NCBI GenBank assembly: GCA_024195265.1 | Contig: JAJLRJ010000008.1 | Span: 28,151,932-28,215,931 of the forward strand | Direction: 5' to 3' | Length of the DNA stretch: 64,000 bases | From: Dendrophyllia cribrosa | Taxonomy: Eukaryota > Cnidaria > Anthozoa > Scleractinia > Dendrophylliidae | In this document: positions 1 through 8,309 of the stretch, one piece after another | Position numbering within the stretch: the stretch's first letter is position 1 | Layout of the letters: the number at the start of each line of letters is the position of its first letter | Position numbers and translations under genes: made by a program | Notes under the pieces: model-generated | Database searches by the model: none | Seen by the model: only the letters and a program-made list of their open reading frames with translations | What the model was told of the DNA's origin: nothing

Positions 1-108
1 TCGCGACATCCTCCCGCCAGTGTTCGGCAAACTTATTACGTAGAACACTCCTCCAACAGCGCCAACTTCGCGACTGGTTTCTTGTATAGTCCAGCTTTCG
101 TTTTTACT

Positions 109-636
109 TCACAAACGCGAAACGGTGTCATCTTTCCCAGGAAAGGTCTTCATGACGCGAGCAAGGGGCCAATCTCCCCTTTGAGTTTTCTCATCGACGA
201 CGAGAACTAAATCTCCAACCTGGACATTGCGCGTGCTCCGATTCCACTTCTTTCGAGCAATCAGGATAGGTAGGTATTCTCGTAACCACCTGGCCCAAAC
301 TTGATTAATAAGGGCTTGTGTCTGCCTCCACCGTTTCTTGCTGGAAACTTCCTTGTCAGCAAAAACACCACGGAGTAACAGAGGATTCGCACGGGAAATA
401 AGGAAGTGGTTCGGTGTGATGGCTTCCAAATCACTGCTACTAGAACTGACTTCAGTAAGGGGTCTGCTATTAACAAGAGCCTCTGTTTCTGCAAATGCTG
501 TTTCCATGACTTCATCTGTGACCACTTGAGCATGGAGTACAACTTTGAGAGCTTTCTTGCATGACTGAACTAATCGCTCCCATATGCCACCAAAGTGAGG
601 TGAACCTGGAAGGTTGAAGTGCCACTGAACCTACTT
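109..636 (-). pseudogene. BEL/Pao integrase end and DUF5641-like tail
   Basis: The frame encodes the integrase segment carrying the catalytic Glu (in a GGIWERL context near 570) and then a basic C-terminal domain with VGDLVLVVDEKTQRGDWPLARV, typical of the domain that follows BEL/Pao integrases. It is out of frame with the integrase core at 637, so the polyprotein is broken between the second Asp and the Glu of the D,D-35-E triad. The sequence is a fragment of the retrotransposon polyprotein, not a host gene. Confidence 0.8.
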
Positions 637-1110
637 CTAAGTCAGGAAGTCAGTAATTTGCGACTGGTTCCATTCCTGCAAACTTTGCTTGATCTCGCGG
701 TCAGCTCCCACGAAATTGGTACCGTTGTCGGAGTATATGTCCGATGGTGGGCCACGCCTTGCCAAAAATCTTCTTAGAGCATTAATGAACGAGCCGGTCT
801 CCAATGACTTTGCCACCTCAAGGTGTACCGTTCTAGTGACCATGCAGGTAAAAAGACACCCATAACGCTTCTCTTGCTTGCGAGAATGCTTGACCATGAT
901 GGGACCAAAGTAGTCGACCCAAACCTTTGTGAATGGTGGAGCTACTTGCAAACGATCCTTTGGAAGGCTTGCCATCAAAGGGTTTGCGGCTTGATTCGTT
1001 TTCGCTTGCACAGTGAACAATCACGGAGAACTCTTCTCACAGTGGATCTGGAGTGAGGGATCCAGTACATCAACCTCAGTTTGTTCCGAACATGTCCTGT
1101 GCCTTCATAG
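637..1110 (-). pseudogene. BEL/Pao integrase catalytic core (fragment)
   Basis: The minus-strand frame shows the RNase-H-fold integrase core: VDYFGP carries the first catalytic Asp, and YSDNGTNFVG carries the second. Upstream, before the open frame begins, residues corresponding to RNKLRLMYWIP and a Cys pair belong to the integrase zinc-binding region. A frameshift after about 637 separates this core from the part with the catalytic Glu. In an intact element this enzyme would insert retrotransposon cDNA into host DNA. Confidence 0.8.
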
Positions 1111-1124
1111 TTAAGCTTCTATAG

Positions 1125-1240
1125 TTATTCTAGCATTATTGTATTTTGGTAATTAACAGGACCCCCTTTGATACCAGTGTTTTTTACACTGACGGGGTTA
1201 TCCTGTATAAATATTATGTTATTATTATTATTATGGTAAT
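1125..1240. repeat. Short SINE/LINE-tail-like insertion in integrase
   Basis: Retrotransposon coding sequence is interrupted between the residues ILDYH (near 1243) and YEGTGH (near 1112). The intervening bases end on the plus strand in a TTA/ATT microsatellite (about 1216-1236), as at the 3' end of a SINE or non-LTR tail. The family was not identified. Confidence 0.5.
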
Positions 1241-2125
1241 CCAGGATTATAAGACGACTTAGCTGATGGAGGAATGATAACTGGGTGTTTGACATCGTAG
1301 GGAACGGCTGCACCACCAATTCTCCCGCCAACCTGGAGAATGTGACTTTCATCCAAGAAAGGAGTTAACGTTATCAAGCGACTTTTGGCTCCAATAGGTC
1401 TCACAGCTTCAATGTTGGAGATTTCAAGTGAAAATGCCTCCCTTTGGGCAGACTTGATCCACATCAGCTTCGCTTCCTTGATTTCTTGAACTTCCAGTGG
1501 ACTGGTTCTTGCTTGGCCCTTCGGTTTGCTTCTGCAATTCCAAATGAATCTTCGGACATAAGCGGTAATTCGGCAAACTTTACCGAATAAAGAGTATCTG
1601 GACAAGTCCATAAACTGAGGGCTTAGTTTCGAAATAACTTCAGCTAACTGGACAACTTCCGCAGGCACGTCAGCAATAAGATCAGGGGTAGGCTTCGTCT
1701 TTGGAATATCCTCTGGCCATTGGTCTTCTGGCAGTAAAAGGAACGCCGGCCCATTTAACCAGCGGCTGCCAGAAGTGATTGCATCCGCTCTCAGGCCACG
1801 ACTGCCATCATCTGCTGGGTTAAGTTTGCCAGGGCAGTGGCGCCATTGGTCTGGTTCTGAAGTGTCAAGGATTTCAGAAAGTCTGTTAGCAATGATAGCA
1901 GGATGACGCTTCGATGGTCCACGAATTTGCACAATGACAGCACTGCTATCATTCCAAAAGCAGACGGTAGAGATCTCATAATCGTGTTCCTTCTGGATCA
2001 TGCTGGCCAATCGTACACCAAGGACTGCTGCCTAAAGTTCCAGTTTTGGAATGCTCAATGGTTTAACAGGTGCGACGCGAGTCTTAGCCGCTATAAATGC
2101 GCACTGTCTCTGACCACCAGGATAC
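1231..2125 (-). pseudogene. BEL/Pao RNase H and integrase N-terminal region
   Basis: An open frame of 259 residues (1231-2010) contains RNase-H-like segments (FWNDSSAV, and PADDGSRGL further on) followed by the integrase zinc-binding lead-in ending HPVIIPP. Just upstream, at about 2033, the frame has a TAG in the context LEL-stop-AAVLG, so the polyprotein is also terminated there. Frame is lost again at the 1240 insertion. This is a decayed part of the polyprotein. Confidence 0.75.
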
Positions 2126-2527
2126 TCAAACCGAAAGTATGCAGCGGCGATAGAACCTCGGCACGGAGAATTCGGCCAACGTTTCTAGCTCCTTCTGCCA
2201 GTCAGCCCATTCTTGTATAAATTCTTCAGGCATTCTCTCATCCCAGCCTTGGCGAAGTTTCCACAGAGATTGAAGAAATATTTTCGCCCTGACAGCATAT
2301 GGAGCTACGAAACCAATGGGGTCAAAAATAGACGCATTAAGACTGACAACTTTCCGCCGGGTGTCTGCCAGCGCCTTCAGCTTGATCTTGAAGATGAAAG
2401 TGTCATTCTGGACGTCCCAGGTGACTCCCAGGGCTCTCTCAGTAGGCAAGGTGTCTCCATCCCCAATATTTCGCACGGACTGTGCTCTTTCTTTTTTCAG
2501 GAACTGCATTGAGAAAATTATTGTCAT
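2126..2527 (-). pseudogene. BEL/Pao RT connection / peptidase A17-like segment
   Basis: The frame reads ALGVTWDVQNDTFIF, then a stretch with VSLNASIFDPIGFVAPY, the diagnostic segment just after the reverse transcriptase in BEL/Pao polyproteins. It overlaps the RT frame (2439-3257) out of phase, which shows a frameshift near 2450-2530. It has no independent function. Confidence 0.8.
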
Positions 2528-3257
2528 TCGAAATCCACTTGGTCAGGTTGAATCCGCCCAATGAGAGCAACTTCACCAGCCCAGCTTGCAGATTACACGC
2601 TTCCAACAAGGAGGTTGTAGACTTGAACAGATCATTCATGTAAAAGTTCCTTTCAACAGCTTCAGCTTCCAAGGGAAATAAGTCTTTATTGTCTTGGGCT
2701 GTCCTTCGAAGGGCGTAATTGGAGCATGTAGGGGAACACTTGGCACCAAAGATGTGTCTAACGTACTGATAGACCTCCACTTCATCGGACGGCTTCTTTC
2801 TCCACAGGAAACGCAAGACTGATTGGTCTTCTTCCGGGACTGAGACTTGTTTGAACATAGCTTCGATATCAGCAGACTCCGCTATTAACTGTTGACGAAA
2901 ACGCATTAGTATACCAACCAATGAGTTCAAAAGGTCTGGTCCAGATAATAAGTAGTCATTTAAGGAAGTTCCTTGATATCGGGCTGCTGCATCACCAACT
3001 CGCCGAACCTTTCCGGGTTTATGAGGATGTAACACAGGGTGGTGCGGTAGGTACCATTCATGTGCGACAGGGACTGCCAATTCTTGATTCCCCAACTTCT
3101 TGATGTATCCTTTGTGCAGGTCGCTTTCTATGGTTTCTGTGTACTTGACCTCCAGCTGTGAGTCCCTTTCAAGGCGTTTCTCCAACAATTCTAAGCGCCT
3201 TTCCGCGACGACTCTGTTGTTCGGCAAAGAAGTAGGTGAATCCTTCCAAATTTCCAA
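2439..3257 (-). pseudogene. BEL/Pao reverse transcriptase with altered active site
   Basis: Recognisable RT segments include VRRVGDAAARYQGTSLNDYLLSGPD, then FKQVSVPEEDQSVLRFLWR and the catalytic box, which reads NFYMNDLF. In this family the box is normally Y-V-D-D, so the first catalytic Asp is replaced by Asn here. Together with the flanking frameshifts this indicates an inactive copy. The N-terminal part of the frame overlaps the protease frame by about 65 bases out of phase. Confidence 0.85.
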
Positions 3258-3940
3258 ATAAGGCCAACTTCGTACCTTCCATCAACTTTGCGGGTACTCA
3301 GAGACTCGAAAATCATTTCATCCTCTCTAGAGCGTCGTTCCTTGCTGTCATACTTGCATCCAAACGATTCGGTTTTCCACCAAGTTTTCACAAGTTCGTT
3401 CAGTTCCTCTTCAGGCGAAGCAACATGGACGAAGTAAACAGACTCTGAATTGCGAACATATCCTGGTAGGTTTCCAGTGACCGCCCAACCAAGTTTAGTT
3501 TTAACGCCAAAGGGTGAACCTTTAGGTCCTTCACGTACCTCCCGTGGAATAATGATTTCAGTGGCATCGCTACCAAGCACAACCTTTACCTCTGCTCCAT
3601 CCATATCTTTTAGTTCGAGGTCAACCAGATGACTCCACTGAGACTTGACACTTTCCATGTTTACTGTCACGGGGGGTAAGTTCAGTTTTTCAACAACCAA
3701 TGCATTCTGAACAGGATATCGAATCGCATGTACCTTAACAGGACTTATGTCAAATGAAACTCTTTTTGTTTTGAGATGTGAAGTTACTTGAATACCAAAC
3801 AGATTGAGGGATTCAGACGGACCGTCCAAACTGAGTTGATCCGCAATGTCTTCCGTAACCAGGGAACAAGAACTTCCAGGATCTAGGAGAGCGTGGGTGT
3901 TGAGCTGTCCACCGGGACCATACAGTGTTACTGGGATCAC
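3191..3940 (-). pseudogene. BEL/Pao aspartic protease (DUF1758-like)
   Basis: A 249-residue frame begins with a retropepsin-like segment: TLYGPGGQLNTHALLDPGSS has the D-x-G-S catalytic loop, with Pro in place of the more common Ser or Thr at the second position. A later PFGVKTKLGWAVTGNLPG is typical of the DUF1758 region preceding the RT in BEL/Pao elements. The protein would cleave the Gag-Pol polyprotein. The frame ends in sequence that belongs to the RT frame, so it is broken at its 3' end. Confidence 0.8.
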
Positions 3941-4272
3941 TTCCAGTAAGACTCGGGACTTGTTGCTAGCTTGCTTTCCACTTGAGGCTCTGGAGGACTG
4001 TGCTGTGCAGGTGGTACTTCAGGGTGTGGAGGGGAAGTGGAACTGCCATTGTCGGTGGTGAGTCTGTGCAACAGTTCATTGTGCAGTCTAGTACAGCCAC
4101 TGACGCCACACTGTTTAGTGGATCCACACCTGTTGGACCAATGTCGTCCAAAACAACGAAAGTATAATCCATACTCCTTGACCTTTTCTAATCTCTCTTG
4201 GACAGACAGTACTATGAACTTGGGGCAAATTTGTAGCTTGTGGTACTTTGTGTCTCCCATGGCACATGGCAC
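3937..4272 (-). pseudogene. BEL/Pao gag zinc-knuckle region
   Basis: The 111-residue frame has the Cys/His pattern CFGRHWSNRCGSTKQCGVSGC followed by LHNELLH, a zinc-knuckle cluster seen at the C terminus of BEL/Pao Gag, and then a Pro/Ser-rich linker that leads to the protease. It overlaps the protease frame by four bases. Its likely role was nucleic-acid binding in the particle. Confidence 0.7.
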
Positions 4273-4358
4273 TGAAGGTAATCGACCACTTGCTTTAGGG
4301 CGTAGATATTCTCCAGGGGGGTATTGAATCTCATCAGGTGGTGCAAAGGCACTGTAGA

Positions 4359-4955
4359 CTAATGGACTATTTGCATTCCTTCTTCTAAATTTGAAGGGGG
4401 GGGGGGGGGGGGGGGGTTGTTTGCTCGGGCACCAAAATCCTCATGAACATCAGCCTGGACTTCAATCCACTTTTCAAAGTCTAAAAGGTTAGCCTTAGTT
4501 AACCCTTTGTCCCTTTTATACTCTTTCCACTTGACACAGAGAGAAGGAGGCAACTTGTCAACAACCATATTCAGATTGTTTGCAGCATGCAAATCTTCAA
4601 CATAACCAAGACGCTCGAAGGTTTTAACAGCAGTTGATACAACATCCGAGAAGCGCCGAACTTCGTGTAAACGCTCGTCGCCCAGCTTGCTCCATTTCTG
4701 TAGGCGGTTCAAATGAGCTTTCACCACAATGCGAGACTTTCCAAATCTTGATTCTAATTTCTGAATGGATTCTGCATACAGTTCTCCGCTGTACCCATAG
4801 CCTACTATTGCATCCTTTGCTCTACCAGTGACCGCATTCTGCAGGTATTGCATCTTAGCATTGCAAGAGATGTCTGCATCATCGATGATTGACCGGAACA
4901 TTGAAATCCAATCACTCCAATGAATCGGATCGCCATCAAAGGTGTCAAGCTTCAA
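4359..4955 (-). pseudogene. BEL/Pao Gag (DUF1759-like)
   Basis: The 198-residue frame starts in KLDTFDGDPIHWSDWISMF, the hallmark of DUF1759 Gag proteins, and continues with YLQNAVTGRAKDAIVGY and an ESRFG segment. The last third runs through a poly-proline stretch that is created by the G21 tract at 4396-4416. The residues that should precede LPKLKLDTF lie in the same frame to about 4985, then hit stops, so the start of Gag is lost. Confidence 0.85.
4396..4416. repeat. G21 homopolymer tract
   Basis: A run of 21 G on the plus strand lies inside the old gag reading frame. Its exact length is a likely sequencing or assembly uncertainty. Confidence 0.9.
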
Positions 4956-5108
4956 CTTTGGTAAAGAGTCCGAAGACGACCGCAGAACAATTGTCCTGCT
5001 AGTTTAATCAGCTTGTAAACCTCCATTAGTGATCACCTCTCGATGACCAATCACCAAAACATGTAACCATTCAACGTTTTATCCTCAAAGTTTGTTATAG
5101 TTATGATT

Positions 5109-5257
5109 AATTGGTAACAGGACTTCGTGTTGTCCAATTCTGTTTGTAATCATACTCGTGATTAAACAAATCGGACTCCCGCTTTGCGGTCGTCCGATTT
5201 GTTTAATCACGAGTATGATTACAGACAGAATTGGACTCCACTCAGTCCTATTACCAT
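5109..5257. repeat. Foldback (palindromic) repeat
   Basis: Two arms of about 65 bases are near-perfect inverted copies around a short spacer (about 5177-5191): the left arm begins TTGGTAACAGGACTT and the right arm ends AGTCCTATTACCA. It contains no ORF. This is the shape of a foldback MITE and it bounds the retrotransposon remnant on its upstream side. Confidence 0.75.
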
Positions 5258-5287
5258 TATTAATCTAATCAACAGTTTTTAGCCTGC

Positions 5288-5749
5288 GTGGCAGGCGTAA
5301 ACGGGGAGGTGGGGAGGGGGCGTTCGATGCCATTTTTTTCTGAGATGGAAGAGTCCAGCCAGGTTTCCAAGTATTACGATCAGAATAACGTTGAGTTTGT
5401 CAATTTATATAAACAAACAAAACGCTTGGAATGGCGTCGTACTGTTTTTCCAGATCATTTTAGCACCTTTAAAGGAAACTATGTGAAAACTAATCCAGTT
5501 TGCGCTTTTCGGTTCTTTCAGCTGAATATTTCAGTGGCAGAAAATTTTATGAAAAGAAATCCCTCGAATTTACTATCTGCTAACTCCTTTCCGAAACTCC
5601 CAGCTGATCTTTATTATTTCGTACCCAGTCTACCCAAAACGACCCCTTTACCCCTCCTAGAACAAAAGGCAGTAAATTATCCGATGTTACGTAAGACTGA
5701 GGCGACATTTTTAGAAGGAATATTCTATTTATCGCTGCTAATCCGCTAA
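5288..5749 (+). CDS. Unrecognised ORF, 153 residues
   Basis: I do not recognise this protein. The frame from 5288 has no signal peptide or membrane segment that stands out, and is rich in Phe, Asn, Lys and Pro. Bases 5332-5555 are repeated imperfectly at 5961-6177, where the second copy carries a stop (TGA near 6132), so the ORF may be chance coding within a duplicated repeat rather than a gene. The alternative is an exon fragment of an old mobile element. Confidence 0.25.
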   Translation: MAGVNGEVGRGRSMPFFSEMEESSQVSKYYDQNNVEFVNLYKQTKRLEWRRTVFPDHFSTFKGNYVKTNPVCAFRFFQLNISVAENFMKRNPSNLLSANSFPKLPADLYYFVPSLPKTTPLPLLEQKAVNYPMLRKTEATFLEGIFYLSLLIR

Positions 5750-5929
5750 ATTAATTTCAATTATCGGTTCTTATTTCCGATAAGTGATTTGAGGGGGCAT
5801 TTTTCTTCCGTGAGGGATCAACCGAAATATGAAATCACGCGCAACGGAAAACACTATTAATAGGCTAGATCTCGGGAAATAAAAATGTTGTACCAATGCT
5901 ATACCACCGCCATTTCTGGAACGATTTTG

Positions 5930-6180
5930 CCGTTAATCTAATCGACAGTTTTCGGTACCAATTTTTTCTTTTGAGAAGGAAGAGTCCAGCCAGGTTTCCA
6001 AGTATTACGATCAGAATAATGTTGAGTTTGTCAATTTATATCAACAAATAAAACGCTTGGAATGGCGTCGTACTGTTTTTCCATATCATTTTACCACCTT
6101 TAAAGGAAACTATGTGAAAACTAATCCAGTTTGAGCTTTTCGGTTATTTTAGCTGAATATTTCAGTGGCAGAAATTACGA
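5930..6180 (+). repeat. Direct duplicate of 5262-5556
   Basis: The run from GAGTCCAGCCAGGTTTCC through CAGTGGCAGAAA recurs here with about 10 differences relative to 5350-5550. The flanking TTAATCTAATCRACAGTTTT is also shared. The duplicate is interrupted by a stop and shows no sign of coding constraint. Confidence 0.8.
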
Positions 6181-6794
6181 CGAATCTTTAAGGCGACTTA
6201 GACCCGCTTCATAACCGTTTTTCCACCGAAACGATTGGTTGGTAACTCCTGACATGTACAGCTTTATAGTAATTTATTTAACTTTATTGAACTTTGTTCC
6301 CAATAAAGTATCAATCTATTTATAATGAACAATTTCTTCAGAAGAAAGTTTTGTAGTATGAATACGACTCGGCATTTTTGCTCATTGTTGCCGGCGAGTT
6401 TTTGCAATTATTTTCTTCTTTGTAGGGGCACTGTCCATCCGAAATAACAAACCTTCGCTAAGCTTATTTCCACAATATATCGCAAAAAGCCACCAAATTT
6501 GTAACTTTATTGGATAAAAAGATTCTATAGAGCAAAACAGAAGCAGTAGTTTGGAGATAAAGTGCAGGATTGCAAGGATTGAAGTGGATTACAGTTCATG
6601 AAATTTCATTTATGCCTTTTACTGAATAGAGTTTAAGTTGAATTGCTGAAATGTTGAGCTCGGTTTGCGGGGCAGGAAGAACGTAACCACCGAATGGATA
6701 AATCTGGCTATGTGCCCTTCGCTGAGCATTTAGCTGTTTTAATAACTCAAAAAAATTGATCAAATGAGAAAATTTGATAAGGAATTGATAGCGG
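6181..6794. other. No gene seen
   Basis: AT-rich sequence with only short shadow ORFs. Nothing recognisable was found. Confidence 0.6.
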
Positions 6795-7060
6795 AGCACT
6801 CGCCGGGCCGAAGGCCCGGCCGCGCAACCCCATACTCATAGAACCTAGTCCGTCATTTTTCATGGCCATGGCTAGCGGAATGTTTCGCGGGCGCGCGTGT
6901 GCCCGCCGCCCTCCGCCGCCGTCGCGCAGGTAACTCCGTCGCGCAGGACTAGCCCGCGGGCGCGTATGACGTCGCAAAACATGCGCGTACGACGTCATGT
7001 TGAAACCAAAGCGAGGCTTTTTTTTCGCGCGGTTACACGGCCGAATGTCACGTCAGCTGG
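6795..7060. other. GC-rich, CpG-dense island
   Basis: The stretch is strikingly rich in CG dinucleotides inside AT-rich DNA. It starts with the hairpin GCCGGGCCGAAGGCCCGGC (6803-6821) and contains two GACGTC sites near 6967 and 6992 that resemble CREB/ATF-type sites. It could be a promoter or the end of an unidentified element. No coding sequence is supported, although several short ORFs cross it. Confidence 0.4.
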
Positions 7061-7961
7061 GAAAACACTTTGATGTTTTGCTGTGTTTACTGAGCGGAGA
7101 AAACGGTTTAAATTAAAGCCGTTATTTTCCTGCATTTTTTTTGTGGTTTGCTGCTCAAGACAGGGATACTAATTAAGGGATACTCAGAAGCCGCTTTAGT
7201 GGAAAAAGAAGAGCTTTCAGAGATAAAATCTTGCTTCGAGGAACTATATACGTTTTTAGCAATGCGAGAGATGGGTTCGTTTTACGGATTTCAGCACCAA
7301 AGCGGAAATTTAAAGAATTTCCAAGCACAGTAGTCGCCGGAGGGACTTAAAGGTAAAACAAATTACATTTTTCGATGGGAATTTATCTTGATATCAATCT
7401 GTGATTGACGTTTTGTTTGTGTTCACGTTAGTTTTGGAGAATTGTTTTTAAACGTGTAGCTTAAATTCAGTTGTATTAATTTCTTGAATTTCATCGAAGA
7501 CACGGCTCGGCCTCGATGCGCGTTTTGCGTTTTGCTTTTAAACATAAACTAATGGAGATTTTAATAAAAATTTTCGAAAGAAGATTGTGTTGTCCATTTT
7601 TATGTGTTTTTTCATTCATTACATAGATTGAAAAGCGATTTTATGTAAACAAAACAAGACTTAGATTTTATACTGGCGTCGCCTTATGCAAATATGTTTG
7701 TGTATTTTTGCAATTTTGGTTTCCAAATCAGTTTCTCGGGCATTTTGTGACAAGCAACAAGTGTATTTTATTCGGAAAATAGTCGTAATAGTATAATAAT
7801 AATTCTAGACGGAGAAAAAGTTGTTTTTGTGAACTTTTGTACGGTCTAAATGTACTGTGCAGACGGTCGGGTAACAAGCTTAAGCTTACTGTTTTTGAGA
7901 ATTGCTAAAATTGAAAAATAGCTCGGTCGTCAATCTTAATTCCGACCTTTCACCTAAGTTA
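7061..7961. other. AT-rich spacer, no gene seen
   Basis: A short ORF (7148-7333) is open but shows no recognisable feature. The rest is AT-rich non-coding DNA up to the target duplication of Polinton 1. Confidence 0.6.
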
Positions 7962-7966
7962 AGTTT
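7962..7966. repeat. Target-site duplication AGTTT (left, element 1)
   Basis: The five bases AGTTT immediately precede the left terminus and recur at 25372-25376 immediately after the right terminus. Staggered integrase cuts of 5-6 bp are expected for Polintons. Confidence 0.85.
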
Positions 7967-8156
7967 AGTAGTTAGGGACGTTGCTGATTCGGGACCACCC
8001 CCAAGGACCCCTATGGAGCCTTAATTTAATGATTGCCACCGCCACCCACAGGTCCTCCTGCCAGTCGGCCCTGTGGGTGGCGGTGGCAATCATTAAATTA
8101 AGGCTCCATAGGGGTCTTTGGGGGTGGTCCCGAATGCACCAACGTCCCTAACTACT
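7967..8156. repeat. 190-bp terminal palindrome, element 1 left
   Basis: The two halves are near-perfect inverted copies: AGTAGTTAGGGACGTTG at the start pairs with CAACGTCCCTAACTACT at the end, and the centre is near GGTCCTCCTGCCAGTCGGCC. As single strands this can fold into a long hairpin. The same palindrome forms the right end (25182-25371). Confidence 0.95.
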
Positions 8157-8258
8157 CACTGTGAATGCTGGTCCGGTACGAGACCACCGCCCCAGGGAGG
8201 TATAGCCAATTGAAGAAACCCCACCCCTGTCATACCAACCCACATGGCAATGGCACAG
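7967..8258. repeat. Left terminal inverted repeat, element 1
   Basis: These 292 bases match 25079-25371 in inverted orientation with few differences. The repeat includes the terminal palindrome, an early-type promoter motif (8206-8218) and the first codons of the polymerase frame (ATGGCAATGGCACAG, 8244-8258). The opposite terminus uses the same repeat to start its zinc-finger gene. Confidence 0.95.
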
Positions 8259-8309
8259 GGTCCCGACACGAGACCACCAATTGAAGAAAATAAAACCCCT
8301 GTATATAAC
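8206..8309 (+). promoter_or_regulatory. Tandem early-type promoter modules of pPolB
   Basis: CCAATTGAAGAAA occurs at 8206-8218 and again at 8277-8289, each preceded by the shared word ACGAGACCACC and followed by CCCCTGT. The first module leads to the ATG at 8244, the second to the TATATAAC just before the ATG at 8310. The tandem copy suggests a local duplication and two candidate starts. The CCAATTGAA word recurs upstream of the other replication and transcription genes. Confidence 0.6.

Larger units (their letters stand above)
1..4985 (-). mobile_element. Degraded BEL/Pao LTR retrotransposon
   Basis: On the minus strand the order is gag (DUF1759-type), zinc knuckles, aspartic protease (DUF1758-type), reverse transcriptase, RNase H, integrase and a DUF5641-type tail, which is the BEL/Pao order. 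The coding region is broken by frameshifts near 630, 1250, 2500, 3200 and 3950, at least one stop near 2033, a G tract at 4396-4416 and a small insertion at 1125-1240. The 3' end runs off the window and no LTR is visible upstream of gag, where a foldback repeat begins at 5109. The copy is non-autonomous. Confidence 0.9.
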
